From: Ancylostoma caninum
Lineage: Eukaryota > Nematoda > Chromadorea > Rhabditida > Ancylostomatidae
Length of the DNA: 64,000 nucleotides
Direction: 5' to 3'
Assembly: GCA_037903475.1 (NCBI GenBank)
Contig: JBAJFG010000319.1
Coordinates: forward strand, 62,001-126,000
Below the pieces are notes generated by a model, which saw only the letters and a program-made list of their open reading frames with translations, made no database searches and was not told the origin of the DNA. Of the stretch, positions 23,570 through 35,249 are shown piece by piece. The translations under genes were made by a program, and so were the position numbers. How positions within the stretch are numbered: position 1 is the first letter of the stretch; each line of letters starts with the position of its first letter.

Positions 23570-25340
23570 GCAGAGATTTTCTTTCGTTTTTTTTTGCTTG
23601 GGAAATTTTCGAACCCGAATTGGGATGACGAATAAAGATAGATTAAACATAGATGAGGCAGCAAAAATAGAAGCGTATAGCCAAAATTGGAAAATAATAA
23701 ACTTTTCTCCTCTTTCAAGTGGTTCCGAAAACTTCCCTTTCCTGTAAAAAAGTGTAGAATAAAGGCCGCGAGATGTTCAGGATAAGAAAGGTCACATGCG
23801 AACATCATCTAGAAAGAAACGATTATCCAGTTCCTTTGTCGGAAACCAAGGCAAAACAAGCCATGTCATGATATTTTAACTATTTCGTTCTGGGCTCAAC
23901 TACCAAGCTGAAAAGTCTACCTTTTGTTGTAGAGCATCTTACAAAAATGACTAATACTTGCTCGGAAAAGGACCGAAATTCAGAATTTACTAGCTAACCC
24001 GAAATAATCGCAGCATTTGGACATGCCAGGTGCTCAGAATCAAACGATATGAGCCGCTACATGAAATAAGAATGTGGTTACGTATAGAAACCGTCACAGT
24101 GCTATTGTTGTCCTCAAAAATTCATCGCTATGTGGCATAGATGAGATTTGTTGTGGTATTTATCTAAAGGTTCCTTCCCTTGAGTGTTCTGCCGTTGATT
24201 GTTCTAGCACCACTGGTTCGGTCAAGCAATAACTGACACGTCGGATTTGTTAAAGAGCATCTACTGTAGTAGGTGTACAGCGATGGTGCAAGCGTACTCG
24301 AAAGTGCACTTTTCGCCGGAGATGATGGATAGAGTCAGAATTCGAAGTCGGTGCATACTTTCGGTAGAGCTGCGTTTTGCGAAGACATACTGAAAGTTCA
24401 TTTTCCCTTCCTAGCCATCACGATGATCCGGATGCATCTCTGAGCAGGCCTTGCTCTGCAACAAGCGGAAATAAAAATAAATAAAACATCCAGAAAATAT
24501 TGCTCAACCACTGTTTGAGAAATCGTTTTCTAAAGATTTTGCAGTACTAGATACGGGCATCCCAGGCATCTGCAAATGTCAAACTTATCTAGAGGTCGAT
24601 GGTCTCATTAAGAGTCCAGGAAATGTCCCGTCCGAATAGATGGCTTGGCTGTAGCTAGGACCTAAGCTGTATATAAGGCCGTTGTCTGGAACTTTACTCT
24701 GGTGATTTTACACCGGCGCTTGAATTTGTGGAAACTTCGCCCAATTTGTTAGAAAAAAGGTGTGAGGAATCCTGCAAAAAAAGCGGAATTTACAATAAAT
24801 CTAGAGCTTCCAACTTCATTGTAAAGTGATTTCAAATGTCGTCCCACTTCTCTCCCCCCCCCCCCCCCCCCTCCTCCATTCCATCAACGATTGAACAGAG
24901 GCCTAATTATCAGGAGACAAGCAAAAAAATCTTCTGCAAAATGTCAAGACTATGATTCATGTGAAGAGTTCTGCGACATGTTTTGGCTTCTAGGCAATTT
25001 TTCCTCTAACACCTCCGACATATCGCAAGGCGGTAGCCGGTCTTCTATTACAGTAGTGTTTTTTTTTAATTATAGTAGTAGTATTCGGTCTGCGTAACGC
25101 TACCAATTCACCGTCTCCACCGGTTGATCTATTCAACAGCTTTGGATTACTACAAAGCAAAGAACCTCCAACAGAAGCGCAAAGCGCTTCTGGCTTATGC
25201 AAAAGGGCAATGCTCTCCAAACAGTGCATAATATGTATTTCCATTTCGAGCAAAAGTGCACTAGCGTCGTAGCTGTGTTCACATGAACTCTTTCTGGATT
25301 CGTATGCACATCCCCGAGAAAGTACATGTCCATCAAACCC
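23570..25340. other. no supported gene
   Basis: AT-rich. A TATA-like TGTATATAAGG lies near 24668 without a credible gene after it, and an 18-base poly-C tract at 24854-24871. The minus-strand frame continuing below 25350 is discussed with the secreted exon. Confidence 0.5.
24854..24871 (+). repeat. poly-C tract
   Basis: Eighteen consecutive C residues within a pyrimidine-rich stretch. Confidence 0.95.
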
Positions 25341-25349
25341 CCCGCTCAC

Positions 25350-25457
25350 AGTGGCTTTCATTCCCCGAACGGGGAGTAAATACATTTTTAGCGGGGCGGC
25401 GGAGGCAGCGGCGTACGTGCCGATCCACAGAACGACCACCCACGTCGTTCGCCGCAT
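25350..25457 (-). CDS. possible first exon of a secreted protein
   Basis: ATG at 25455-25457 (minus) opens MRRTTWVVVLWIGTYAAASA, followed by APLKMYLLPVRGMKAT. This is a textbook signal peptide: basic N-region, hydrophobic core, Ala-rich small-residue cleavage region with cleavage likely at ASA/AP. The codons are GC-rich, unlike the flanks. A GTGAGC donor follows directly after 36 codons. The frame stays open to 24990 (155 codons in all), so the protein may instead be unspliced. An ACGTCA element lies about 110 bp upstream. A secreted or neuropeptide-like precursor is possible, but no family is recognised and no downstream exon is fixed. Confidence 0.35.
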
Positions 25458-25459
25458 AA

Positions 25460-27015
25460 ATCATGCGATGCACTTTTGCTTAAACGAAACATCCTCATTC
25501 GGATGCGAAACAATCACGCTCGTGACTCCTTTTAGACGATGTGGCTTTTTGTGGTTGTGTGACGGGGTGACGTCGGTTGTTGACCACATGACGCAGAAAA
25601 ACAACAACAATAGAAGGATCAAAAAATACTTTTGTCACTCATCGCACAGTAACCGTGTACGTACAGATGTTGCTAAAAGGAAATCATCGTTCAAATATTC
25701 GTTAATGGTTTTCTCCTACACAAAATATAATGAGATTCTGAAACTCTTCTTAAGAAGGTAATGGAGATGGATGCGCACGCCTTCAATTGTTTCGGAAAGG
25801 TAGCTGCAATGTCTGCCAAAAAAAAGAACTGTTAGGCTCCATGAAGAAAAAAGTCATTAGGCTGAGGTGGTGTTAAGGGGGACAGAGCTGTTTAGTACTG
25901 CAAGTATTCATAGCTTACGGTAATAACTTAATCTGCTCCATAGTGTTAAGGTCCAAAGGCCTAATACTCTGGAAGCTGTGCTGTCTGGACAGCGTAATAT
26001 GCCACCTACGGACAGTGACCACCCTCATGCGTAGCGCCAAGCCGTTTTGTCTTTTTAAACTTGGGAAAAAACTGCCAAAAATGGTCGAAAAAATAGCTTA
26101 AGTCACTCTGGCACCTTATTAGTCACATAGATCAAGGATGACTTGTTCTTCCTGAGAAAGAACCTGGAACAGCGGCTTTCCATATTCTGTACATATTGTA
26201 TACATGGTCTTATCCGGGTGTGAGGGGCCCGTGTGCTATGTGTCCGATAATCGTAATATGACATGTGCAGAGACTGAGGCCCAACTCTCAATATTGTTGC
26301 CATCCTTCACCAGTTGCTGCAAAGCATACACTCGCTCAGCAGCAATTCAGGAAAAATAGCAGCAAACGAGAGGACGATGGCAGAAAGCAATGGTAAACGC
26401 TGATGAGCTCTGATATTGATGAATTTGTTGTATGGGTATGTTGACAAGTGTTTTCCATGGCTTAAAAACAGTTCTAGCAGTGATCTCAGGTAGTTAATTG
26501 GCTACTAACGATCGAACATCTGGGCTCTGCTGATCTCCTAAAATCAAATGTTCCACAATAGTTCGCTTATGTTCAAGGAATACTCATCTCTAGAAATGGA
26601 GTGGTTGCAAACTGCATGAAATTTATGCATCGCTACTTAGTACAGTACACCTAGAACCGAGAAAAAAAATCAAATAATCCAATAAATTTAGCCAGGATCA
26701 GGGAGTCGATTCGAAAAACAGAGATATTCGGGGAAAGAAAGACTTCTTATCCATTTTGCCTTTCCTCGTTAGTACGCTTTTTCGAGAGAATTTCTGGAAA
26801 AATTAAAGGAAATCACTCAAAATCAAACATTAGGATTTGAATATGTCTAATACATCAATCGGCCTCAAGTGTACTACATACTTATTATTGTTTTCAGAAA
26901 TCGTCCTACCCTGACAAAAGTGATCTTTATCTCTTCCACATGCATGCCTTGACGTAGGACAGCTTCCCAGCGATCTACGTGCCATCTTCGAAAGGACAGA
27001 TTGTGAACGTGCACT
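25460..27015. other. no supported gene
   Basis: Possible upstream region of the minus-strand secreted exon at its left edge, then AT-rich DNA with no recognised feature up to the foldback element. Confidence 0.5.
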
Positions 27016-27792
27016 TACAGTGGGGTCGCTTGCCGAGTGGCAATTGCCTCACGCCGCCTCAGGCCGCCTCACGCAGTGCCGGTCCTCTGGTGTTGCATCA
27101 AATAATTACTTACAAAAACAACATTTCGAAATATTTCCTTCAGAGTTCAGTAGCCTGGTCACACTGCAGTGCTACGGCAAAGAATCACATCTCAATTTTC
27201 ATTTCTATTTTTTCGTAAAATTTTGAAATTCAGTTTTTCATCATCTTCAAACAGCTGAATTGTCCCGCACTGTGCACTGCAAGCCAATGCATTGTCTGCA
27301 GATTTTCTGAGCTGTGCTCTGATAAGAAAAGGAGATCACAAAGTTTTGAAGGAATGATGTAAAGTGGATGTAAAGTAGCCTCACGGTAGAATTTTTCACT
27401 GCACCGCAGATTTCACGTATTTGATTTTTTGACTGTAGGTATTTGCGGCTATTTGTGATCACACGAAGGCACATTTGAGATATCGATACCACACTTTCAT
27501 ACCAACTTCAGGGTATAATCTCGGAGCTGCAGCCGAAGCAGTTTGGCCACAACATGGGTCTGAATAATGCATCTTGCAAAAAATGCGGTTTCTTTGAGAA
27601 ATAGAATTTATGTAAAACTTTCCTTTCACTGAGAGAAAAACGGAATATGGTTAACGACGTAGTGGATGTGTCGTCGTACTACCTGAACAGCGTAATCACA
27701 ACCAGTTTTTAACACCTTAGTTTTTTCGCACCTCAGATTCGGTGGCCTAGGTCGCTTATCTTACCGGCAGGCAGCCTGCGTGACCTCAGTGC
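27016..27792 (+). repeat. left inverted arm of the foldback transposon
   Basis: Begins TACAGTGG and runs inward to the sequence GACCTCAGTGC. The arm carries GC-rich repeats near the tip (GCCTCACGCCGCCTCAGGCC) and a long AT-rich body. Confidence 0.88.
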
Positions 27793-28039
27793 CCCGCCGC
27801 ACACAACTCGCCCTGGTGGCCTGATGCATGAGATGCTTAACTTGTATTTATGGTTTATTGGCCGCCTACTATTTGATACATAGCAAGACAAGTTACATAT
27901 ATAGACGGTACAGGAAGAAAATACAAATATATGAAAGGATGCTTAATTGGAAGAAAGCCTTCCATAAGAAAGTGCGAATAATTAGATAAAGGCGTACTTG
28001 TACCCATAAAAACACTAATGTTGAAACTAATCTGAAATT

Positions 28040-28258
28040 TCACTCCAAAATGTTGCTTCCTTTGGCAGCTACCACCTCCCGCATTGCCGTATGGATGTGT
28101 TTAATGTAGATTTGGCATTGAGTCCTTGTCATTTTTGTCGTCCAAAATTTTAAAATTCCTTCTTCTAGCTCTTCCTTGCTGTGAGGTTTGTGAGTGTGCC
28201 TAATAAAATGTGATACAGATTTGCAGGGTCCTCGAAGACATTTCACAGGGACATGCAT
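28040..28258 (-). pseudogene. Tc1-type transposase, C-terminal fragment
   Basis: A 72-codon minus frame with the C-terminal block typical of Tc1/IS630-type transposases: SKEELEEGILKFWTTK, then CQIYIKHIHTAMREVV and AAKGSNILE before TGA (28040-28042). In the family this tail follows the DDE catalytic domain. None of the catalytic blocks is recognisable upstream, where the DNA reads into unrelated sequence, so the gene is reduced to its last 60-70 codons. It sits between the two arms of the foldback element and points toward its left arm. Confidence 0.75.
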
Positions 28259-28301
28259 TTATAATCACAAAAAAGGGATAACTACCTTAAATAATATTTG
28301 A

Positions 28302-28593
28302 GTTATTTCTACCGCTATCCTACATCTACCTCCACCGCAGAAGCATCAATTTGGTCCTCTTGCCAGTTGGCGATCAACGACTATCACAGAAAAAAAGAGA
28401 AGGGATGTTTCATGCAATGAACCTAGCCGCAAAACGAGTGCACATAACATTTTTTATCCTGAGAGTTATGAACCTAATGCAAAACGTGCCCATGTTTTTG
28501 AAGTCCCCGGCGATCTTGACCTAGAGTCCTCCAATCATTCTAATTTAGATCTTTATCAGTTTATCAGTGAAAATTCATCTGATAATGCTTAGT
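28302..28593 (+). CDS. unrecognised open frame in the transposon core
   Basis: Open on the + strand without an ATG, running into a TAG at 28591-28593. A splice-acceptor-like CCACCGCAG precedes KHQFGPLASW; the remainder is polar (EKKRRDVS, FEVPGDLDLESSNHSN, FISENSSDNA). It could be a relic exon of an element-encoded or captured gene. No family is recognised. Confidence 0.25.
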
Positions 28594-28714
28594 GCAAGAA
28601 AAACTAACATGTAGTTGATCTTATGTATATTGTTTATTTAACAGCAGCTTGAAAGTGTAATTTGTATGAGTAGCTTGCATTAAATATTAATCATGGTCGT
28701 TCATTAACAGTGGA

Positions 28715-29491
28715 GCACTGAGGTCACGCAGGCTGCCTGCCGGTAAGATAAGCGACCTAGGCCACCGAATCTGAGGTGCGAAAAAACTAAGGTGTTAAAA
28801 ACTGGTTGTAATTACGCTGTTCAGGTAGTACGACGACACATCCACTACGTCGTTAACCATATTCCGTTTTTCTCTCAGTGAAAGGAGAGTTTTACATAAA
28901 TTCTATTTCTCAAAGAAACCGCATTTTTTGCAAGATGCATTATTCAGACCCATGTTGTGGCCAAACTGCTTCGGCTGCAGCTCCGAGATTATACCCTGAA
29001 GTTGGTATGAAAGTGTGGTATCGATATCTCAAATGTGCCTTCGTGTGATCACAAATAGCCGCAAATACCTACAGCCAAAAAATCAAATACGTGAAATCTG
29101 CGGTGCAGTGAAAAATTCTACCGTGAGGCTACTTTACATCCACTTTACATCATTCCTTCAAAACTTTGTGATCTCCTTTTCTTATCAGAGCACAGCTCAG
29201 AAAATCTGCAGACAATGCATTGGCTTGCAGTGCACAGTGCGGGACAATTCAGCTGTTTGAAGATGATGAAAAACTGAATTTCAAAATTTTACGAAAAAAT
29301 AGAAATGAAAATTGAGGTGTGATTCTTTGCCGTAGCACTGCAGTGTGACCAGGCTACTGAACTCTGAAGGAAATATTTCGAAATGTTGTTTTTGTAAGTA
29401 ATTATTTGATGCAACACCAGAGGACCGGCACTGCGTGAGGCGGCCTGAGGCGGCGTGAGGCAATTAGCCTTCGCTACCGACCACCACTGTA
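28715..29491 (-). repeat. right inverted arm of the foldback transposon
   Basis: Reverse complement of 27016-27792, ending CCACTGTA at 29484-29491. Confidence 0.88.
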
Positions 29492-30675
29492 CGTAGTATA
29501 GCTTGAAGCGGCCGGAAAGTGCACATTTTATGGAACGCAGTGCATGCCGGGATGCATTTGCGACGGCATGTAGCCAGGAGTAGTACAATCGAGGAGGATA
29601 GAATGGATTGGAGAAAAAACATTCGCGAGTAATTTGATTCTGAAGGGATTGACTGAGGGTGTAGATGTGAGTAGAATTTCTCTTTCTCGCAAAAATATTT
29701 TTTACAACAAGTCTTTTGCAGCACCACTTCCTCAGAAGTGCAGTCTGGTTTTTCTGGAAGAATTTTCTAAGTGAATTCACTAGCTTTTCCATGAGTGTGT
29801 TAGAGGCTGCAGGAATACCTCGTTCTGCAAAGAAAGTGCGAAACTCGTCGCTTTTTCACGGAAAACTCTTGCCGCCAATCGATATAGTTTTTGTTCTCCA
29901 CTATTCATCCAAAGCTTGCTTCCCAGCTAGCCAGATCGCAAACGATAGATTTCGTTTTTTACGAGTCTGGCGCCCTCAAAAAAGAAGGACGCGAGAATTG
30001 GCGGCAGCACAATGAAAATGTCTCCTCCGGGACCGCTCCCAATCAGCTACAAGGGAATATTACGCAGATTCGATTTTTAGGGATGACTTATGGAAAAATA
30101 AAGCGCTAGTGGTGCGTAGTTCCTAGTTTCGTGCCTACGTTTGTGACTATTTATAGGGTTTCATTATTGAGCGGCTTCGATCGGGTGGACATGGCAACCT
30201 GGCAAGGGCTCAAAATTAGCACATGAATCGCAGCCGTATTCGGTTCTGGACAATCAGTTACGTAAAAACGGTGAGGTCATGTTTAGTCCTGAGAAAACCG
30301 CGTGCTGTTAGAAGAGCTTTCTTGTGTTCAGCGAAAAGCCTAGTATTGGAAAATTGACTCAGTTAACAAAAAAAAAAACAGAATAAATCCCATGAAATTG
30401 GAGAGGAAATTGTCTTCGCGTGAGTTTACAACGTCTAAAATTCAGAAAACTACCGAATATAGCTGGAAAGACACCTTCAGTTACATGTTAGCCAGGTCTC
30501 CAAAATATTCAAATAAAAGTTCGGTTCACCTACAAATTCATTCGTTCGTTTAAGTGTTCATTCCTGCACATTTGTTTTTACCAATGATTAAAACATTTTC
30601 TATGATAATTTGATTTCTCCCACTTTTGAATGATTTAAACCTTATTGGAAAGTGTAAGCATCTCATAAATATATG
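29492..30675. other. no supported gene
   Basis: Frames on both strands, none recognised. Confidence 0.5.
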
Positions 30676-30944
30676 TACAGTGAACGGCAATAGCGGTGGC
30701 CTGCGGCCTCGAGAAGGACGCAGCGCGACCGCGCCGCGTGCGCCAGGCTAGGTGTCGTCTGCCGCCGGAGTGCTATTTCTAGGCTCTTTTCTTCCCGATT
30801 TGATCGAAAATCCTTGAAATCGGGTAGAAAAGCTGGTGGAAATACCATACAGCAGCAGAAACATCGGTTACGGCGCACGCGGAGCGGTTGCGCGACGTCG
30901 CTCTCGAGGCCGCGGATGGGCCAACGCCATTGACGTTCACTATA
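30676..30944. mobile_element. foldback MITE flanked by TA
   Basis: Inverted arms of about 70 bp: the left begins CAGTGAACGGCAATAGCGGT (30678), and the right, read in reverse, begins TAGTGAACGTCAATGGCGTT. Both continue with GCGGCCTCGAGA and end near CCGCGTGCGCC. The centre is itself palindromic (CCCGATTT/AAATCGGG). TA dinucleotides flank the element (30676-30677 and 30943-30944), indicating a non-coding element mobilised by a Tc1/mariner-type transposase. It is much more GC-rich than the flanks. Confidence 0.85.
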
Positions 30945-33900
30945 AGTATCCAATTTATATCCAGTGAAACGGAGTGTCACGAGAATATTTCACTAATCTA
31001 CAGCTTGAAACATTTGGGATGATTTCAGAAAATCATAGATGCGGCTTTTTTCACTCTTTCCGTTTGTTCTGCTGTCCATAATTATTTTGAAGCTGTCTGC
31101 TAATTTCTCAAAAACGCTAATATTTTTCTGCTTCGTTTCATTATGGTAACATATGATTTTCCACTAGTCCACTGCCGGAGCACACCGGCATATACAACAT
31201 TATTTGGTCCTGTTGATTTTGGCTCTACTAAACGAGTCGGGTATATCTCCTTAGTTATGGCAGTTAATCGGCACCATGGGAATCGGCATCATTCTCTTTG
31301 AATAACTTAAGCATTCATTGTTTTCATTCACTGGAAACCTTGAATGCTCACCCCTCAAACTCTTTTTCGTCACCAAAGGGTCAAATGGCTACCATATATA
31401 GTTACAGATCACTAGATGAACTATTCTCACCATTATGGTGCTGATCAGATCAATTAACTTCGCTACCTCAGTGTTTCGAATGATTCGTCGCGCTAACAAC
31501 ACAGCCTGATGCGCATCCCTTCTTTCAAAATTGTTATCCTCCAGAGCAGGAAGCCGACCATCTTAAGAGCAGAATTAGTCGATCAGAACCCGCAGAAATC
31601 CAAGCATTTTGTTGTCTCCACCACAGCATGCTGGAATTCTTGTCCTTTTCGAGCCTTATTGGTGCGTTCTGGTCTCACGTTCTTTGCGCAGCGCTGTGTA
31701 CCCCAATATGTTATTTTCGGCCCTTGCTGATTAATGTGTTTCATCGCTTTGGTTCTTCTTGATAGAGCTACGGGTGGGTTGACTTTGTCAAACATCTCTT
31801 CGTTCGATGCTCTTTCCCTCCATCGTATGTACCAACAAAACAGTAGCTGATCTAGAAGGTTGAGACCACATGAATTTTTCTAATGAGCAAAATCATACAG
31901 CAGGGAAAGAGCTCGGGATTTATATGACTAATCTGAAGAAAGAAAAGTGCTACGAATCGTTACCGAGTCAAGAAGCATAAGTCTTTGGAATATAAGTAAA
32001 TAAATAGATTTGCATTTATTTATTTATCTATTTATTTGTTCAGTACAGCAAAAATTGGGCCATAGTTAATGTTGACAGCCTTCCACTGAAAATTTCGAAA
32101 ATGCTGCTTAAGATGGTCCGCAATCACAAATTGAGGAGTATTCAGAAGTGAAAATTTCAATTCAAAAGAGAAATCTTAGAGTAGATAGTAGCGTTTCGAG
32201 ATTACTTTACAATGCAAATAAAAACCCTGTACGTATTAGATAATTTTTGACATTTTTTCACTTTCATTGCTATTTTAAAATAATTGCTATTAATTTTTTA
32301 TTATTATAACACATTCTTATCAATTTTATTTTCCATCTGGATCCTCCAAAGCAGCTAAGACCCCTTTTTTTCATTTTTTCCTTTCTGGGTAAGGTACTGG
32401 TTCCTACTCATCTCAGCATACACATTTACTGCTATAGCTCCCTTGATGGATTTCCACTACAATTCTATCTTTCAAAAATCATTGTTGTGGTATGCAAATG
32501 TTTTTTTTCTTTCGTTCCTAATATTCAGGTGTTAACAGTCTACATGTCATGGAAAAGAACTCTGAATGAGGAAAGAACAAATGTACGAGCGTTCGACAAT
32601 CAAAAAGCAAAAGCACATTCAGCTCTCGAGGAACTCCGCTCTTAAAAATAGCTTTTCCAATTAAGTGGCAGACCAAAAGTCTACATAGGCTTTTTCCTCT
32701 TTTCTTTGCCCTTATTCTATTATTAGTAGAATCATTAGAGAATTATACTTCTTGAGCGTCAGCTTCTTTCGATATTTGTATTACCAGGTGATATTTTGTA
32801 ATGGAATTTCTAAATAAATCCCACTAAAGGCCAAGCCAAAGACAATGCGTTTCAGACGTATGTGACGTTCTGGGGTTTTCTCAAAAAGGAAGAGACCATA
32901 GAGCCGCATTTACGATCCACCCACTTTGCACATCGGTTTTAGGCGGAGCATCACTGGCGTCGACGCTGAAAAAAAATCGATGCGCCCAAAAATCGATGTC
33001 GGTAGAGCGACGCGATACAGAGTGGTATACTTCATGTGGAGTAAAGAGTACACTTAAGTCGAAATCCCCTCTAAAGAAAGGCAAAATTACCCTGACTTCT
33101 CCGGAAAAAAGTGACGTTGAGTGCCTTGTGATCCTCTGATCACCTTAAGTTCCTAGGATCGGCTGTCAACGAAAGGGCGACGCTGATAATCGCATTGTCC
33201 TGAATCAGCTGGCTAATTCGCTCGATGAACCCCCAGCACAAAGATGGAGCAGACCCGCCCACCACTGCCCCCCCCCCCGCTTGATTAGCGTGTCCTGAGG
33301 AGAAACGGGGCCTCGTCGTCTGCCGGCACCGGACGCTGCGTCAGTGGTGCGTGCGCAAAGAACGTGCACCACGTGCGTCCCTGAGTTTCATTAATCAACG
33401 ACGGGACGTTCTGTCGTTGTATTTGTCGTCGCCAGCGATGGGACCACCCTCGACGCCCGTTGTTTAAATACGCGCGACGAAGTCGGCACCCGTTGCAAAG
33501 AGGTTTTTAGGTTTCCCTCGGCTGCTTCGCCGTGCTCACAGCAAACAATCGAGTACAACAGTGGAACGGCGGATTCATCTCTGACTTTTGAAGTGTTGGT
33601 CTTTCGAGCATTTGAGCAACAAAGCATCTGCCAGCGGAAATGGCTAGAAGTTCGGGATGTCGCTTAGATAAGATCAAAATATTTGCCGAACAGGAATGCG
33701 TAGGACGCACTTGCTACTCGGAAAGTAAAAGAGCAGAGAAAGAGCGGAGTCCGGTGAAATGAGAAATGAAAGGGAAAACAGAGATAAAAAGTGCGGTCTC
33801 AGTACCACATCGCGCGTTTCGCAGAAATCATCGAATAACAAGCCCTAAAGTGCAACGTTGTGAGAAAGATAGCATGTTTGCAGGCTTGCAATTCAATTTC

Positions 33901-34840
33901 TAAAAGAAATTTCTACACTTCAATCATTTTATTCACAGTTACCTTTCTAGTTAAATTTACGTCTTCGGCGAGGGCAAGAGGTGGGTTACGTTATTTTAGG
34001 TTACAAACGGTCAAACATCCCAAATAGTCGTTTTGAGAAAAAAATGAACTTTCTACCGATAGAACTAGTGATACTTTCCCAGTTACGGCATATAGTTAAC
34101 AAAAATGGACCACCACAACTGGAAGACTCAAGTGTCGTGCGGACTCAAGGCGAACCTCTCCCTTGCATCCCCTTCCTTTTGCCTGAGAATGGGCCACCAA
34201 ATTTACCTAGGATTAGCTCTGGAACTGCCAATGGATAGAAATCAGGTGTTGAATACTGATGGATAAATGGTCTAATTAGCAGGTTTAGGTCCCTTCACGC
34301 CTTTTTTTTATTTCTCTTAGAACTGAACCCCTCGCACGCGCCCATGATCCCCAGAGGTAGGATGACAGGATCGAACAACAATGAAAACTGTAATATGATG
34401 AGTGGATGCGCAGAAAATCAAAGCGCCAAGATGCAGATGGTGCGGCACCTGCGACCGGGTCCCTGCCAGTGAAATCTCTAATACACAATCTCAATCCCAA
34501 ACCATAGTCCCTTCGTCTGTCATTCCGAGGTTCACCAGAATTGAAAGGCGGAAATTACGTAGTAGCACGTGTTTCCAGCTCATTCAAAAAGTTGACAACA
34601 TGTCATGACATTTGTCAATGTCATATAACTGTGTGTTCATTGCTGGAAGGAGTTTAAATCAGCTGTTTGTTCTGGGACAGACCTTGACTTGGCAACATAG
34701 AAGTTGTTTCATAAATTTGTTTAGACGTATATAAATAAAATTAGCTCTAGTAATTCTTAAGAGTAAAAAAAAGCCATACATCCGAAAAAATTACATCCGA
34801 TAAGTGATTGTTTAAAAAAAACTCATGAAAGAGGTATGTA
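30945..34840. other. no supported gene; GC-rich patch at 33230-33480
   Basis: Mostly AT-rich. A TTTA-rich inverted run lies at 31993-32040. At 33230-33480 the base composition turns GC-rich with many CpGs, CACGTGCG-type E-box sequences and a TTTAAATACG near 33465, which could be a promoter, although no gene is recognised downstream. Confidence 0.4.
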
Positions 34841-34842
34841 CA

Positions 34843-34922
34843 CTTGGGACCGAATAAAAACCGGATAACTTGATTAAGCTGACTATAAATTCAAGGGCCG
34901 ATTCAAAAAATTTAGATGTTTA
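34843..34922 (+). repeat. repeat B fragment 1
   Basis: GGACCGAATAAAAACCGGAT followed by a stretch ending GATTCAAAAAATTTAGATG. It is related to the arms of the MITE at 42091-42487 and to 47311-47388. Confidence 0.6.
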
Positions 34923-35193
34923 GAGAAAGAGAAAGCCCTACACTCCTTGATATTATTTCGCAAACGTTATAGTCTGTTTCGCCAGCGATGATAGTTGAGC
35001 ATTCGTGCACAGTGTCTGTTTTTCTCTGCACCCTCTCCAATCCCTGCGCACTTTCCCGCCCTCTTCTTCTCTGCGGCGTTTCCCCAACTATGTTCGCCCC
35101 GTGAAACAGACTATACACATACTTCTCTCAGCTTTTCAAATACCTGAATTTTCATCCCACTCAAAATATATTTAGTGCATTATGCAGTCTAAA

Positions 35194-35194
<1 letters not shown>

Positions 35195-35247
<53 letters not shown>
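35195..35247 (+). repeat. (TA)n microsatellite
   Basis: About 26 uninterrupted TA units. Confidence 0.97.

Positions 35248-35249
<2 letters not shown>

Larger units (their letters stand above)
27016..29491. mobile_element. Tc1-superfamily foldback transposon with 777 bp inverted arms
   Basis: Arms at 27016-27792 and 28715-29491 are the same length and near-identical inverted repeats; for example an 81-codon open frame occurs in both (27247-27492 - and 29015-29260 +) with one residue difference. Both ends begin TACAGTGG, so termini are CAGTGG flanked by TA, as in Tc1/mariner elements. About 25 bp just inside each tip have diverged. The 922 bp centre holds a Tc1-type transposase C-terminus at 28040-28258 (-). 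The architecture recalls C. elegans Tc4, which also has very long inverted repeats, but the tip sequence differs. Without a complete transposase it is probably non-autonomous. Confidence 0.9.
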
